NCBI GenBank assembly: GCA_021795715.1 | Contig: JAJYPD010000017.1 | Span: 1-35,414, forward strand | Length of the DNA: 35,414 nt | From: Pseudomonadota bacterium | GTDB taxonomy: Bacteria > Pseudomonadota > Gammaproteobacteria > Acidiferrobacterales > Acidiferrobacteraceae | Direction: 5' to 3' | Shown: one piece after another, positions 23,256 through 31,742 of the stretch | Numbering within the stretch: position 1 is the first letter of the stretch | Layout of the letters: the number at the start of each line of letters is the position of its first letter | Program-made: the position numbers and the translations under genes | Notes under the pieces: model-generated | Database searches by the model: none | Told to the model about the DNA's origin: nothing | Seen by the model: only the letters and a program-made list of their open reading frames with translations

Positions 23256-24518
23256 ATGGCAACAGCGGTGACAGAGAAGGGACAGGCGGCGCCGAAGGTC
23301 AAGGCGCCCAAAATGGTCACATTTACCTTTCAGGGCAAGGATGCCCAGGGTGTTGTCCAGAAAGGCGAAATCGAGGCGCAGACATTGGCGATGGCCCGCA
23401 CGCTTCTGAAAAAGCGCGGCCTGCATGTCACGAGCGTCAAGAAAAAACCGGTTCCGCTGTTTGGCGGCGGGAGCGTCAAGGAGGCGCAGATCGTGGTCAT
23501 GATCCGCCAGCTCTCGACTATGATCAACGCCGGCGTACCCATGGTGCAGGCCTTCGAGCTGCTCGCCTCGGCGAGTGACAGCAAGCCCGTGCAAAACATG
23601 ATCGAAGGCATCCTGAACCCGATCAAGGGTGGCGAGCGTATCGCCGAGGCCTTCGCCCGTTATCCAAAATATTTCAACCGTCTGTTCGTGTCGCTGCTTG
23701 CGGCCGGCGATCAGGGCGGTATTTTGGACACCATTTTGTTGCGGCTTGCGGATTACCGGGAAAAGACCCTCGCCCTGCAAAAGAAGATCCGCTCGGCCAT
23801 GATTTATCCGGCCTCCATCATCACCGTCATGATCGGTGTCACAGCGATCCTGATGATCTTCGTGATCCCGGTGTTTGCGCACCTCTTCGACAGCTTTGGT
23901 GCGACCCTGCCGCCGCTGACCCGGGCGGTGGTCAGTATCTCGAACTGGATGCGCGGAAACTGGTACATCGTCGTGTTTTCGCCGGTTGCGGCGATCTGGC
24001 TTTTTTTGGTGGCCTATCGCAAGAGCCTGGGTTTCCGTACGCAGGTGGACCGGCTGGCACTGAAGCTGCCCATCATGGGAGACGTCGTCCTCAAAGGCTC
24101 GGTGGCGCGCTTCATGCGCACACTGGCAACCATGCAGGCAGCCGGTGTGCCGATCAACGAGGCACTGGAGACGCTGTCGAAGATCTCGAACAATGTGATC
24201 ATCGAGCGTGCCGTCGAGGCGGCGCGGCTGCGCGTGCTGGAAGGCGGTTACATCTCCGATTCCCTAAAGGAGAGTGATGTCTTTCCGCCGATGGCCACGC
24301 ACATGCTCGCCATCGGTGAACAGACCGGCGCGATCGAGGTGATGGCCGAGAAGGTCGCCGACTTCTACGAGGCCGAGGTGAGTGAAACCGTAGCCCGCAT
24401 GTCGACTTTGATGGAACCTCTCATCATGGTGGTACTTGGTATCGTCGTCGGTACGCTGGTCGTCGCCATGTACATGCCGATCTTCGAACTGGGTGCGGTG
24501 GTCACCCACCAGGGCTGA
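23256..24518 (+). CDS. pilC: Type IV pilus inner-membrane platform protein PilC
   Basis: PilC is the T4P platform protein that works with the PilB and PilT ATPases. The 420-residue chain begins with a charged tail and the FTFQGKDAQGVVQKGEIEA opening typical of PilC. It has two T2SSF domains (about 85-205 and 285-410) and three membrane segments (about 185-210, 235-255 and 390-412). ATG 23256 has AGAGG seven bases upstream; ATG 23250 is an alternative. Unusually, pilB and pilD, the normal partners, do not flank it. It is distinct from gspF (403 residues) in the same window, and its setting among pilins supports T4P. Confidence 0.93.
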   Translation: MATAVTEKGQAAPKVKAPKMVTFTFQGKDAQGVVQKGEIEAQTLAMARTLLKKRGLHVTSVKKKPVPLFGGGSVKEAQIVVMIRQLSTMINAGVPMVQAFELLASASDSKPVQNMIEGILNPIKGGERIAEAFARYPKYFNRLFVSLLAAGDQGGILDTILLRLADYREKTLALQKKIRSAMIYPASIITVMIGVTAILMIFVIPVFAHLFDSFGATLPPLTRAVVSISNWMRGNWYIVVFSPVAAIWLFLVAYRKSLGFRTQVDRLALKLPIMGDVVLKGSVARFMRTLATMQAAGVPINEALETLSKISNNVIIERAVEAARLRVLEGGYISDSLKESDVFPPMATHMLAIGEQTGAIEVMAEKVADFYEAEVSETVARMSTLMEPLIMVVLGIVVGTLVVAMYMPIFELGAVVTHQG

Positions 24519-24540
24519 CGGGTCTAAGCGTTTTGCAGGC

Positions 24541-24570
24541 TTGCTTTGCGCGGCCTGGTGACTATAGTCA
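24541..24570 (+). promoter_or_regulatory. Putative promoter of the first minor-pilin operon
   Basis: TTGCTT (24541-24546), a 16-base spacer and TATAGT (24563-24568) lie about 110 bases before the first minor pilin gene. The -10 is inside a perfect 12-base palindrome TGACTATAGTCA (24559-24570), which could be a regulator site. Confidence 0.4.
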
Positions 24571-24679
24571 AAGGATTGAGGGAGAAAATCCCACGACACT
24601 CTGCCGGGTTGGCGAGAGCGTTTACGGGGCAGACAAGGCAGCAGGTGGCCCTTAAGGCAGGAAGGAAAGGGGAGCGAGG

Positions 24680-25177
24680 ATGGCGGTCGGCGATTGCAAG
24701 CGGCGGATGAGAGGCGGGCGGGGTTTTACGCTCGTCGAGGTGATGGTGGTGATCGCGATTCTGGCGATTCTGGCGGCCATCGCCATTCCGATCTATTCCC
24801 GTTATGTGAAGGACGCCAAGTACGCACAGGCGAAAAGCGATCTGGTCTTGTTGTCGACGCTCATGGAGCGTTATTACCAGGACAATAACGCCTACTATGC
24901 GACGACGACCAATCTGCAGCCCAATACCGCGACGAATCCCACCTTGCCCGGGTGGGCGCCTGGCAACGGTGTGCTGTTTAGCTACAACATCGCCAATCCG
25001 GACCCGGGCATGCCGGCGGCTTGCAACATCCCGACGCCGGGCGCAGGCCCGAGCTATCTGCTGAGTGCGACGCCGCTGCCGTCGTCCGGTTTATCCAACA
25101 CCATCGCGTTTTATCTCGACAGCAACAACAACCGCTGTGAGATAACGGCGAACGGCACGGCGATCACGGGGTGGTAA
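24680..25177 (+). CDS. Type IV minor pilin, PilE-like
   Basis: The 165-residue prepilin has a 15-residue basic leader ending GRG, then FTLVEVMVVIAILAILAAIA with Glu at +5, and IPIYSRYVKDAKYAQAKSDL. The head shows the PilE/ComP-type pattern MERYYQDNNAYYA, and two cysteines (AACNIP and NNRCEI) that would close a C-terminal disulfide loop. It is the first gene of a five-gene set (24680-28484). Because pilA is separate and strongly terminated, this is probably a minor pilin. The next gene starts two bases after its stop. Confidence 0.88.
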   Translation: MAVGDCKRRMRGGRGFTLVEVMVVIAILAILAAIAIPIYSRYVKDAKYAQAKSDLVLLSTLMERYYQDNNAYYATTTNLQPNTATNPTLPGWAPGNGVLFSYNIANPDPGMPAACNIPTPGAGPSYLLSATPLPSSGLSNTIAFYLDSNNNRCEITANGTAITGW

Positions 25178-25178
25178 G

Positions 25179-25742
25179 ATGCGTGTGCGCACAAAAGCGC
25201 GTGGGCGGCGCGAACAGGGACTGACGCTCGTCGAGCTGATTGTCGTCATCGCCATCATCGGGATCCTGATCGGCGCGGGCTTCATGGGGCTTTTGACGTG
25301 GCTGAAGTCGGACAACGAGACGCTTGCGCGTAACCGCCTGCGCACCGACTTGCAGGCGGCGATGAGCTATGCACTGCAGCATCCGCCCACGTCCACCGCC
25401 AACGGCAACTGGTCTTTGCAGCTTGTGAAAAACGGTAGCACGCAGACGCTTTATGTCTGTACGGGCAGCGCCGGCGGCTGCGCCGGTAATCTCAACCCGG
25501 CCAATGGGCCCGTGGAAGTGCGCACAAGCAACATCCCCGACAACGTCAACATCGCAGTAAACGGCGCGGCCATGACCTGTCTTGGTCTGACGGCGCTTGC
25601 GCAGCCCATTCTGGCGGCGACCGCAACGACTGCGGCGAACGCGTGTGTGTGGCCGGTGACCACAAACGGTGAGTGGGTGTTTTCCTTCCAGGTCGGCAGC
25701 GTGGTGACCGCCAGTACGGTCAAGGTGCAGTATGTCTTCTAG
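25179..25742 (+). CDS. Type IV minor pilin, FimU/FimT (GspH-like)
   Basis: The 187-residue prepilin has leader MRVRTKARGRREQG and mature LTLVELIVVIAIIGILIGAG, with Glu at +5. The NRLRTDLQAAMSYALQHP helix and beta-rich head with several cysteines fit the GspH/FimT-type fold of FimU. In T4P, FimU links the tip complex of minor pilins to the fibre. ATG 25179 follows the previous stop by one base, implying coupling. The FimU assignment rests on fold pattern and operon order, not on close similarity. Confidence 0.82.
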   Translation: MRVRTKARGRREQGLTLVELIVVIAIIGILIGAGFMGLLTWLKSDNETLARNRLRTDLQAAMSYALQHPPTSTANGNWSLQLVKNGSTQTLYVCTGSAGGCAGNLNPANGPVEVRTSNIPDNVNIAVNGAAMTCLGLTALAQPILAATATTAANACVWPVTTNGEWVFSFQVGSVVTASTVKVQYVF

Positions 25743-26115
25743 GGGCTTTACGCTGATCGAGACACTGGTGTCACTTGTGATCTTTCTTCTGATCGCAGCC
25801 GGCGTCGCCTACGGGCTGCAGCACGTGATCGCCGGCAATGTCTATGTCGGCCAGCGCCAGGATGTGATCAACACGACGCTTGGCATCCTCGATCAGAGCC
25901 GCCCGCCGCTCGGATTGTGTCCGCCCCCGGGGAGCTCCACCACGATGCCGGCGACCACCCCAACGTCGCTGCCGTTTACGATCACGATTACCTGTACGGT
26001 GGATGCCGTGCCGATGCTGCCCTCGAGCCAGAACATGATCGATGTCACGCAGCTCACCGCAGTGGCCAGCTGGTCGACGTTTGGAGTTACACGCAATGTC
26101 ACCATCGAAGAATAA
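25732..26115 (+). CDS. Type IV minor pilin, PilV-like (short)
   Basis: The 127-residue prepilin has a very short leader MSSRG and mature FTLIETLVSLVIFLLIAAGV with Glu at +5. The head is brief, with two cysteines (LGLCPP and ITCTVD). The IETLVSLVIF N-terminus and position between FimU- and PilW-like genes resemble PilV/GspI. ATG 25732 overlaps the previous gene by 11 bases. The head is small for PilV, so it might instead be a distinct minor pilin class. Confidence 0.78.
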   Translation: MSSRGFTLIETLVSLVIFLLIAAGVAYGLQHVIAGNVYVGQRQDVINTTLGILDQSRPPLGLCPPPGSSTTMPATTPTSLPFTITITCTVDAVPMLPSSQNMIDVTQLTAVASWSTFGVTRNVTIEE

Positions 26116-26809
26116 CGAGGGCGTCACTTTGGTCGAGTTGATGATCGCCATGGCGGTCGGGACGCTGCTTGTGCTGATGGCCATGGTGCTCTATGTGCCG
26201 GTGTCCCGTTCGCTCCTCGATCAGGCGGCGATCAGCCACCAGTCGATGGACGTATCGCTCGATTACGATTTCGATGTGATGAACAGCGCCAATGCCGGCT
26301 ACGGGGTGTTGAATCCGGCCGTCAATACGAACGTGGTGCTGGTGACCGGCAACGGGCCCGGCAACAACGCACAGGTGCCGATTCCGGCCACCGGCAGTGC
26401 CGTGGGCACCGGCCTTTTCTGGAGCTGGGCGGAGCCTGCCAATTCGACGACACTTGTCTGCGCGGGCCTGCAGGTGGTGCCGAGCACGGTGGCGACAAGC
26501 GGCAATGACCGCCTCGTCTATTTCGAGGAAGTCGCGCAAAACGGCGTCTGCACGGGCAGTTTCTGGAACACACAGGGCAACTGGGACACCGTGACGGTGG
26601 CGCCCAGCATTGCCGCGACGGCGACGGCGCCCATCACGGTCGCCATGGGCCAGAATTGCGACCTGCGCGGGGCGCAGATTGCCAACTACCCGGTGGTGCA
26701 TCCGGCCGCCACCTTCCTGTTGCCGATCGCCGCGACGCTGACAGGCGGTTTCTTCACCCATAAGACCGATCTCGTCCCGGTTTCGGTCTGTCTGCGCAAC
26801 CTCCCTTAA
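26096..26809 (+). CDS. Type IV minor pilin, PilW-like
   Basis: The 237-residue prepilin has leader MSPSKNNEG and mature VTLVELMIAMAVGTLLVLMAMVL, with Glu at +5. The PilW-type N-terminus and larger beta-rich head follow the usual size order V<W. ATG 26096 overlaps the previous gene by 20 bases but lacks an obvious ribosome-binding site, so translation may be coupled. Cysteines at LVCAGL, NGVCTG, NCDLRG and VSVCLR are available for disulfides. Confidence 0.8.
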   Translation: MSPSKNNEGVTLVELMIAMAVGTLLVLMAMVLYVPVSRSLLDQAAISHQSMDVSLDYDFDVMNSANAGYGVLNPAVNTNVVLVTGNGPGNNAQVPIPATGSAVGTGLFWSWAEPANSTTLVCAGLQVVPSTVATSGNDRLVYFEEVAQNGVCTGSFWNTQGNWDTVTVAPSIAATATAPITVAMGQNCDLRGAQIANYPVVHPAATFLLPIAATLTGGFFTHKTDLVPVSVCLRNLP

Positions 26810-26819
26810 GGAGCGCGTC

Positions 26820-28484
26820 ATGCGTACGTCTCTTGACAAGCAGTCGGGCGTCTCCACGCTCATCATGATTCTCGCCATTGGTGCGGCGCTGTCGGCCGGA
26901 CTTTACGGGGCCTACAGCCATCTGCAGGCAACCAACAAGGTCCAGGATTCGAGCAGCAACCGGACGCAGGCCCGCGCACTCGCGGAAGACGGCGTCGATC
27001 TCGCGTCCGCCTATCTGAACAGCTTGTACTGCGGGGGTACCAATATCACCTGTACCAACGGCAGCGCTTCGGCAGTCGATCCGGCCGCCGTTCCCAACAA
27101 CACCGTGTTGGCGAATCAGACGCAGGCCAACGGCACCCTGAGTGCGGCGGTCTTGAGTAATACTTTCAATACCAACGGGGAAATCGAAATCGCCGCGATG
27201 GGGCAGACGGCACAGGGATCGGCGCTCATGCACGCCTATCTCACGGCCGCCACCATCTACACGTTCACACCGTTGCAGTTTGCCTTTCTTATCAAGGGTA
27301 ACCAGAACCTGACCGGCAACGTGGCGATCAACACGGGCAGTTCGTCGATCACGGTGCTTGGCAATTTGTCGATCAGCGGCAGCGCGAACATCACGGGCGC
27401 GGCCAACGCGACCGGCACCATCACGGGGTGCACCTCGACTGCGGTGTGTACCTCGGGTATTTCCGCCGACAACATCCCGTCACCGGCCATCGATGTCTAC
27501 AATCTCAGTTCGGAGGCCAACGCCGTGCTCTCGGTGGATGCCAACGGGAATCCCGAGGTGACATTCCAGAACGACACCGCCCTGCAGCCGGCCGGGACCA
27601 TGCTGCTTGCCAATGTGCCATCGACTTCGACGGCGCTTTGCGAGGCAGGCGGCAGCAGCTGCATCGCGCCGCCCTCGAGCTTCAATGGGGCCTGGGAGAT
27701 TACGAGCACGCCCAACCCGGGGGTCCTTTTCTTTTATGGGGACTTGACGGTGGCAGCCGGCGTGATCGGGACGGCATCGAGCAGTGTGCCCGGTTATGCC
27801 ACGCTTCTTGCGACCGGCAATATGCTGATCGACACCAACAACGACATCGTGTCCTACGGACAGATGCCGAATGTCTGCAATCAGACGGTGGTGCCGACGA
27901 ATGTCTGTCCGGACGGACCGACCACGGCCAATAATGGCGAAGGCATCGGCGCGGTTGCCAACGCGGTGGTGATCAGTGGCGGCAATGTCACCTATCCGTA
28001 TTCGAGCGGCGCGCCGGTCTATGTGAACGGTGCGGTGGCGACGGGCGTGCCGCCCAATGGCGCGACCACCGAGACCACCGCCAGCAACACCGTCGAACCG
28101 AGCGGCACGGTGACAGGCTTTGAGTGCTCAAGCAACGGCAATTCCATCGGTACAAGCGGCAGCTGTCCCAGTGGCAGCACCACCAACGCCGTGCTCACCG
28201 GTGGCGATGTGACCTTGAAGGGCAACAGCGACCTGACCGGCGTGGTGGCCGCCAGTGAATCCCTGACGGCCATAGGGACAGGCACCATCACCGGCATGAT
28301 CGACACGGCCGACACCAACAACCTGTCCAGTTCGACGCTCGGGGATACCACGAGCACCAATGACGTGAACGGCAATCTGAACATCCAGTATTCGCCGGGC
28401 GTGTCCAACATGACGAACTTCGGCGGCGGCGGCAATACCGCGGCCATGGCCTTCACGCCCTTGTGGCAACACTATATCTACTGA
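26820..28484 (+). CDS. Large PilX-like minor pilin with repetitive, probably beta-solenoid ectodomain
   Basis: The 554-residue protein starts with leader MRTSLDKQSG and a hydrophobic segment VSTLIMILAIGAALSAGLY without Glu at +5, as in PilX and GspK. The remaining roughly 500 residues are rich in Gly, Thr, Ser, Asn and Ala, with repeated short strand-turn units such as GNLSISGSANITG and LTGGDVTLKGNSDLTG, as expected for a beta-solenoid surface domain (similar in style to DUF7305 or bactofilin folds). At least eight cysteines occur. It occupies the place of PilX and PilY1 at the end of the first minor-pilin operon. An adhesin at the pilus tip is an inference. ATG 26820 has TAAGGAG at the ideal distance. 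Confidence 0.8.
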   Translation: MRTSLDKQSGVSTLIMILAIGAALSAGLYGAYSHLQATNKVQDSSSNRTQARALAEDGVDLASAYLNSLYCGGTNITCTNGSASAVDPAAVPNNTVLANQTQANGTLSAAVLSNTFNTNGEIEIAAMGQTAQGSALMHAYLTAATIYTFTPLQFAFLIKGNQNLTGNVAINTGSSSITVLGNLSISGSANITGAANATGTITGCTSTAVCTSGISADNIPSPAIDVYNLSSEANAVLSVDANGNPEVTFQNDTALQPAGTMLLANVPSTSTALCEAGGSSCIAPPSSFNGAWEITSTPNPGVLFFYGDLTVAAGVIGTASSSVPGYATLLATGNMLIDTNNDIVSYGQMPNVCNQTVVPTNVCPDGPTTANNGEGIGAVANAVVISGGNVTYPYSSGAPVYVNGAVATGVPPNGATTETTASNTVEPSGTVTGFECSSNGNSIGTSGSCPSGSTTNAVLTGGDVTLKGNSDLTGVVAASESLTAIGTGTITGMIDTADTNNLSSSTLGDTTSTNDVNGNLNIQYSPGVSNMTNFGGGGNTAAMAFTPLWQHYIY

Positions 28485-28500
28485 CGGAAAACAGACAGGC

Positions 28501-28590
28501 GTGGGACAGTGTCCCACAAACTGGAGGAAATCGGCCGAAAGAAGACGACCGTGTGAAAATTTCCCACAGATTGACTGGTAAATTTCCCAC
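28501..28590. repeat. CCCAC repeat cluster, possible IS21-family end remnant
   Basis: The interval holds a perfect inverted repeat GTGGGACA-G-TGTCCCAC (28501-28517) and two direct copies of AAATTTCCCAC (28557-28567 and 28580-28590, 23 bases apart). Repeated GTGAAAA...CCCAC blocks of this spacing are reminiscent of IS21-family element ends. No transposase gene is present, so at most a remnant or solo end. The palindrome may also serve as a transcription terminator of the upstream operon. Confidence 0.4.
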
Positions 28591-28608
28591 TTGCAACCCC
28601 CAAAGGCC

Positions 28609-28646
28609 TTGCCAGGCTCTGGCCATGTGCTAAGAATGGCCATGTG
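28609..28646 (+). promoter_or_regulatory. Putative promoter and direct repeat before the second minor-pilin operon
   Basis: TTGCCA (28609-28614), a 16-base spacer and TAAGAA (28631-28636), preceded by TGC as an extended -10, form a candidate promoter. TGGCCATGTG occurs twice (28620-28629 and 28637-28646), flanking the -10, which could be an operator. Confidence 0.35.
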
Positions 28647-28770
28647 ATCACCGGAAACACGTACCGAGGGCCGGACAGGTGAGAGTCCATGCCACGGGCG
28701 GATCACGGTGAGGCTGTTTCGTGCCGGTTCTAACTCAAGAACAAGCCGGTATGAAAAAAAGGGGGGAGAC

Positions 28771-29451
28771 GTGGCATACGCCGGCGGGCAGTCAAGGCGC
28801 AGGGCGCGCGGTGTGACACTCATGGAGTTGATGGTGGGAATCGCCATCCTCGCCATCGTCACGGGTATTGCCGTGCCGGATTTTTCGCGTTGGGTCGTCG
28901 ATGGGCGCATCCGCGAGGCGGCCGGCCATCTGCAGCAGGATATGCAGTGGGCGCGCCTATACGCCCTGAAGACCAATCAGCCCGTTTACATGCAACTGGA
29001 GTATCAGCAGGCGGCGGGCGGCCAGATCGCCTGTTCCTGGGTCGATACCCTAAACCCCACCGTGAGTCCCGTGACCACAAGTCCCGCGGCTACGGCGACG
29101 GCACTCCTGAACGGGCCGGTTATGACGGCGGCCCGCTTCGAGCAAGAATACCCCGGCGTCTCCTGCGTGATGACCCCGATCACCGATGGCGGCACCATCC
29201 CGGCCACCGTGACGCCCTCGGTCGGTTCGCCCTACCTCGTGGCGTTCTATCCTGATGGCACGATTCGTCAGGTCACGGCCCCGCCTGTTGCCAGCCCGCC
29301 TTTTGCGACCGGCAACGTCCTGTTCGAGGCGCGCACCAACGCGGTCTCTTATGCACACTGGGACGTCAAATACTACGGGGCCGGTGAACTGCGGTCCTGT
29401 GCCAGTTCTGCTCAAGCCAACCAGGGAAACTGGCCATGCGCCCTGCAGTGA
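28771..29451 (+). CDS. Type IV minor pilin, FimT/FimU (GspH-like)
   Basis: The 226-residue prepilin has leader VAYAGGQSRRRARG and mature VTLMELMVGIAILAIVTGIAVPDF, with Glu at +5. The body (LQQDMQWARLYALKTNQPVYM, then FYPDGTIRQ) is characteristic of FimT/FimU proteins with a GspH fold. GTG 28771 is preceded by a GGGGGGAG run; an upstream GTG at 28708 would give an unusually long leader. It is the first gene of the canonical minor-pilin operon. Its end overlaps pilV by 16 bases. Confidence 0.87.
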   Translation: MAYAGGQSRRRARGVTLMELMVGIAILAIVTGIAVPDFSRWVVDGRIREAAGHLQQDMQWARLYALKTNQPVYMQLEYQQAAGGQIACSWVDTLNPTVSPVTTSPAATATALLNGPVMTAARFEQEYPGVSCVMTPITDGGTIPATVTPSVGSPYLVAFYPDGTIRQVTAPPVASPPFATGNVLFEARTNAVSYAHWDVKYYGAGELRSCASSAQANQGNWPCALQ

Positions 29452-29921
29452 CCGGTGTCGGGGTGCGCGCGGGGCGGGGATTTACCCTGATCGAGAACAT
29501 GGTGGCGCTTGCGATTTTTGCGATCGGCGTGATGGCAATCGGTTACCTGTTACTGGATGGCATGAGCCTTGCCCAAAACAGCCGCGGATTGACCGGTGCC
29601 TATATCGCCGCCCAGGACATGGCCGGCATGATCCGCGCAAACGGGACCAATGCCCTCAGCTACAACGGCATCCAGACGCCGGCCCCGGGGGTCGCCGCGA
29701 GCACCGGCGGTGGCCCCCCGGGTTCGGTGGAGGCCACGGATGTCACCACTTGGGAGGGAATCCTGGCGGCCTTGCCAGGCTCCGGACACACTCCGCCGAG
29801 CGGCAGTGTGACCGTGGCCCCGTCCCTGCAGGGGACGACAACATGTCCTTGTACCACGACCATCCTGGTGTCGTGGGGGGCTGGGGATCAGTACGTGCTG
29901 CAGACCATGGTGGATTACTAA
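29436..29921 (+). CDS. pilV: Type IV minor pilin PilV
   Basis: The 161-residue prepilin has leader MRPAVTGVGVRAGRG and mature FTLIENMVALAIFAIGVMAIGYL, with Glu at +5. The LIENMVALAIFAIGVMAIG block and SLAQNSRGLTGAYIAAQDMAGMIRAN helix are typical of PilV. It works with PilW, PilX and FimU to prime pilus assembly and present PilY1. ATG 29436 lies inside the end of the preceding gene; pilW starts four bases after its stop. Confidence 0.93.
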   Translation: MRPAVTGVGVRAGRGFTLIENMVALAIFAIGVMAIGYLLLDGMSLAQNSRGLTGAYIAAQDMAGMIRANGTNALSYNGIQTPAPGVAASTGGGPPGSVEATDVTTWEGILAALPGSGHTPPSGSVTVAPSLQGTTTCPCTTTILVSWGAGDQYVLQTMVDY

Positions 29922-29925
29922 GCTG

Positions 29926-31173
29926 ATGCGGCGCGTACACGGTTTTACGCTGACGGAACTGCTGGTCGCGCTCGTGATCTCGGCGCTTGCGGCGATCGCG
30001 ATCTACGGCGCCTTCAGCAGTCTTCTGTCTGTGTCGTCCCAGACCCGCGCCCAGGGCAACGCCTGGCAGCAGGCGCGTACGGCGCTTGCGATGCTGTCCG
30101 ATGCCATAGAAGGGGCGGGTTACGGGCTGCCCCTCAACAATTGCGCGCAGGGGATTTACGTCGGCATCCCGCCGACACAGCCGGCCCAAAACGGCGCCCC
30201 GTCGCCGACCGTCGCCGACCCGACGATCAACGGGAACACGCTCGTGACGCCGGTGGCGGCCGTGCAGCAGACCAATGCGCTCTACGGCTATAACCCGGAA
30301 AACATAAGCGGCTTCAATGCCGGCGTGCATACCGATGCGCTGACGGTCGTGACCGGCGGCGGCAATTACGCGACGACGCCCGCGACGCAGATCACCCAGG
30401 TCTCGAGCGTGGATGCGGCGAACTTTTTCGTCAGTTCGACCGCCCCTTTTTCGGTGGGCGACATGACACTTGTCGTTTTGCCCGATGCGAGCTGCCTGAT
30501 GGGGCAGGTGACGGGACCCAATAATCTTGGCAACGGCGCCAATAATGTCGTCGAAAACGCAGGCCAGGGCGCCAACGCCAGCGCTTTCAATGTGCCCAAC
30601 GGTTTTGCCGGCGTGGATCCCGCGGTGACGGCGGCGGCGCTGGCCAACGCGGGCGTCATCGATCTCGGCAATCAGGGTTTTTCCATTGACACCTTCTATA
30701 TCGCCGATGCCGGCGGTTCCGCTGTGCCATCCCTCTATATGCAACAGATCCAGGCGGCCGATTCCGCGCAGGCGCCATTGCCGCAGTTGCTGGCGCGCGG
30801 CGTAGTCGACATGCGCGTCCAGTTCGGCTACGGGACGCAGGGCGCCTTGATCGGCTACGCGGCCCCCGGGGCGGCTCCTGCGGCCGACGTGCTGGCGGTG
30901 CGGCTGCAGCTTCTCGTGCGGGATACGCGTCCATCACCCGGCGCCGTGCCGGATGGGCCCAATGGTGTGCCGGCGATTGCGCTCATGGGGATGAGTACCG
31001 CGAACCCTTTGGTGACCCATGTGAATGCCGCCCCCACGACGGTCTATTACGCGGTGCCTACGCAGTTGCCGGCGGCTGCGGCCACCGGCTGTGTGGCGGG
31101 CAATTGCGCCCGTTATCTCTATCACGTCTTTGATCTGGTCATTCCGGTGCGTAACGACATATGGAACCAGTGA
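29926..31173 (+). CDS. pilW: Type IV minor pilin PilW
   Basis: The 415-residue prepilin has leader MRRVHG and mature FTLTELLVALVISALAAIAIYGAF, with Glu at +5. ARTALAMLSDAIEGAGYG is the hallmark PilW segment. The large head, rich in Asn, Ala and Gly, ends with a VLAVRLQLLVRDTRP stretch and LYHVFDLVIPVRN, as in PilW. It overlaps the pilX start by 13 bases. Confidence 0.93.
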   Translation: MRRVHGFTLTELLVALVISALAAIAIYGAFSSLLSVSSQTRAQGNAWQQARTALAMLSDAIEGAGYGLPLNNCAQGIYVGIPPTQPAQNGAPSPTVADPTINGNTLVTPVAAVQQTNALYGYNPENISGFNAGVHTDALTVVTGGGNYATTPATQITQVSSVDAANFFVSSTAPFSVGDMTLVVLPDASCLMGQVTGPNNLGNGANNVVENAGQGANASAFNVPNGFAGVDPAVTAAALANAGVIDLGNQGFSIDTFYIADAGGSAVPSLYMQQIQAADSAQAPLPQLLARGVVDMRVQFGYGTQGALIGYAAPGAAPAADVLAVRLQLLVRDTRPSPGAVPDGPNGVPAIALMGMSTANPLVTHVNAAPTTVYYAVPTQLPAAAATGCVAGNCARYLYHVFDLVIPVRNDIWNQ

Positions 31174-31742
31174 TCACCTTGCGTTCGCCCCTTGGCCGGC
31201 AGACGGGCGTGACCCTGATGCTGACGATCTTCATTCTGCTGGCGCTGACTTTTGCGGTCATGGGCCTTTTGTATTTTGTCCGCTACGACAACGAGGTCTC
31301 CGCGAACGTGGCGGTGCGAACAAGCGCCCAACAGGCCTCCGACATCGGCCTCGAAGCCGCAAACAACGCCCTGCAGCAGTTGCCCGCCTTTCCGCAGACG
31401 CTGCCGACCGTGGGCGGCACCTGGTACGACCCGGCCCTGACGAGCGCAACCGGGGTGCCGGCGACACCGGCTGCCAGTTTCTGGACCGCTTGCGCGGGCA
31501 CCACATGCACCCAGCAAACGGTCACGGTGGGGGCCCTCACTTTCGTGGTCGAATATGTAGTCGAGCCCACCAATCTGCCAGCGCAGACGCTGAACGGATA
31601 TGAGATCCAGTCCAATGGGTCGGCCACCTATCTGACCTACGACGCATTTGTCGACGTGACGCTCAGTCAGCCAGGCTTCAATCCGCTCGAGGCCAGCAAC
31701 ATGCATGTGGATGCGGAAGCGGTTTTGCGCAAGGAGGGGTGA
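31161..31742 (+). CDS. pilX: Type IV minor pilin PilX
   Basis: The 193-residue protein has leader MEPVITLRSPLGRQTG and hydrophobic segment VTLMLTIFILLALTFAVMGLL, with no Glu at +5, as usual for PilX. RTSAQQASDIGLEAANNAL corresponds to the conserved PilX region after the membrane helix, and two cysteines (ACAGTTC) are present. ATG 31161 overlaps the end of pilW. It ends with AAGGAGG, the ribosome-binding site for pilY1, and its TGA shares a base with the pilY1 ATG. Confidence 0.92.
   Translation: MEPVITLRSPLGRQTGVTLMLTIFILLALTFAVMGLLYFVRYDNEVSANVAVRTSAQQASDIGLEAANNALQQLPAFPQTLPTVGGTWYDPALTSATGVPATPAASFWTACAGTTCTQQTVTVGALTFVVEYVVEPTNLPAQTLNGYEIQSNGSATYLTYDAFVDVTLSQPGFNPLEASNMHVDAEAVLRKEG

Noticed and set aside
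28708-28770. Upstream GTG start for the FimT/U-like gene
   Set aside because: It would give a leader of about 35 residues; GTG 28771 follows a purine-rich ribosome-binding site and gives a 14-residue leader.
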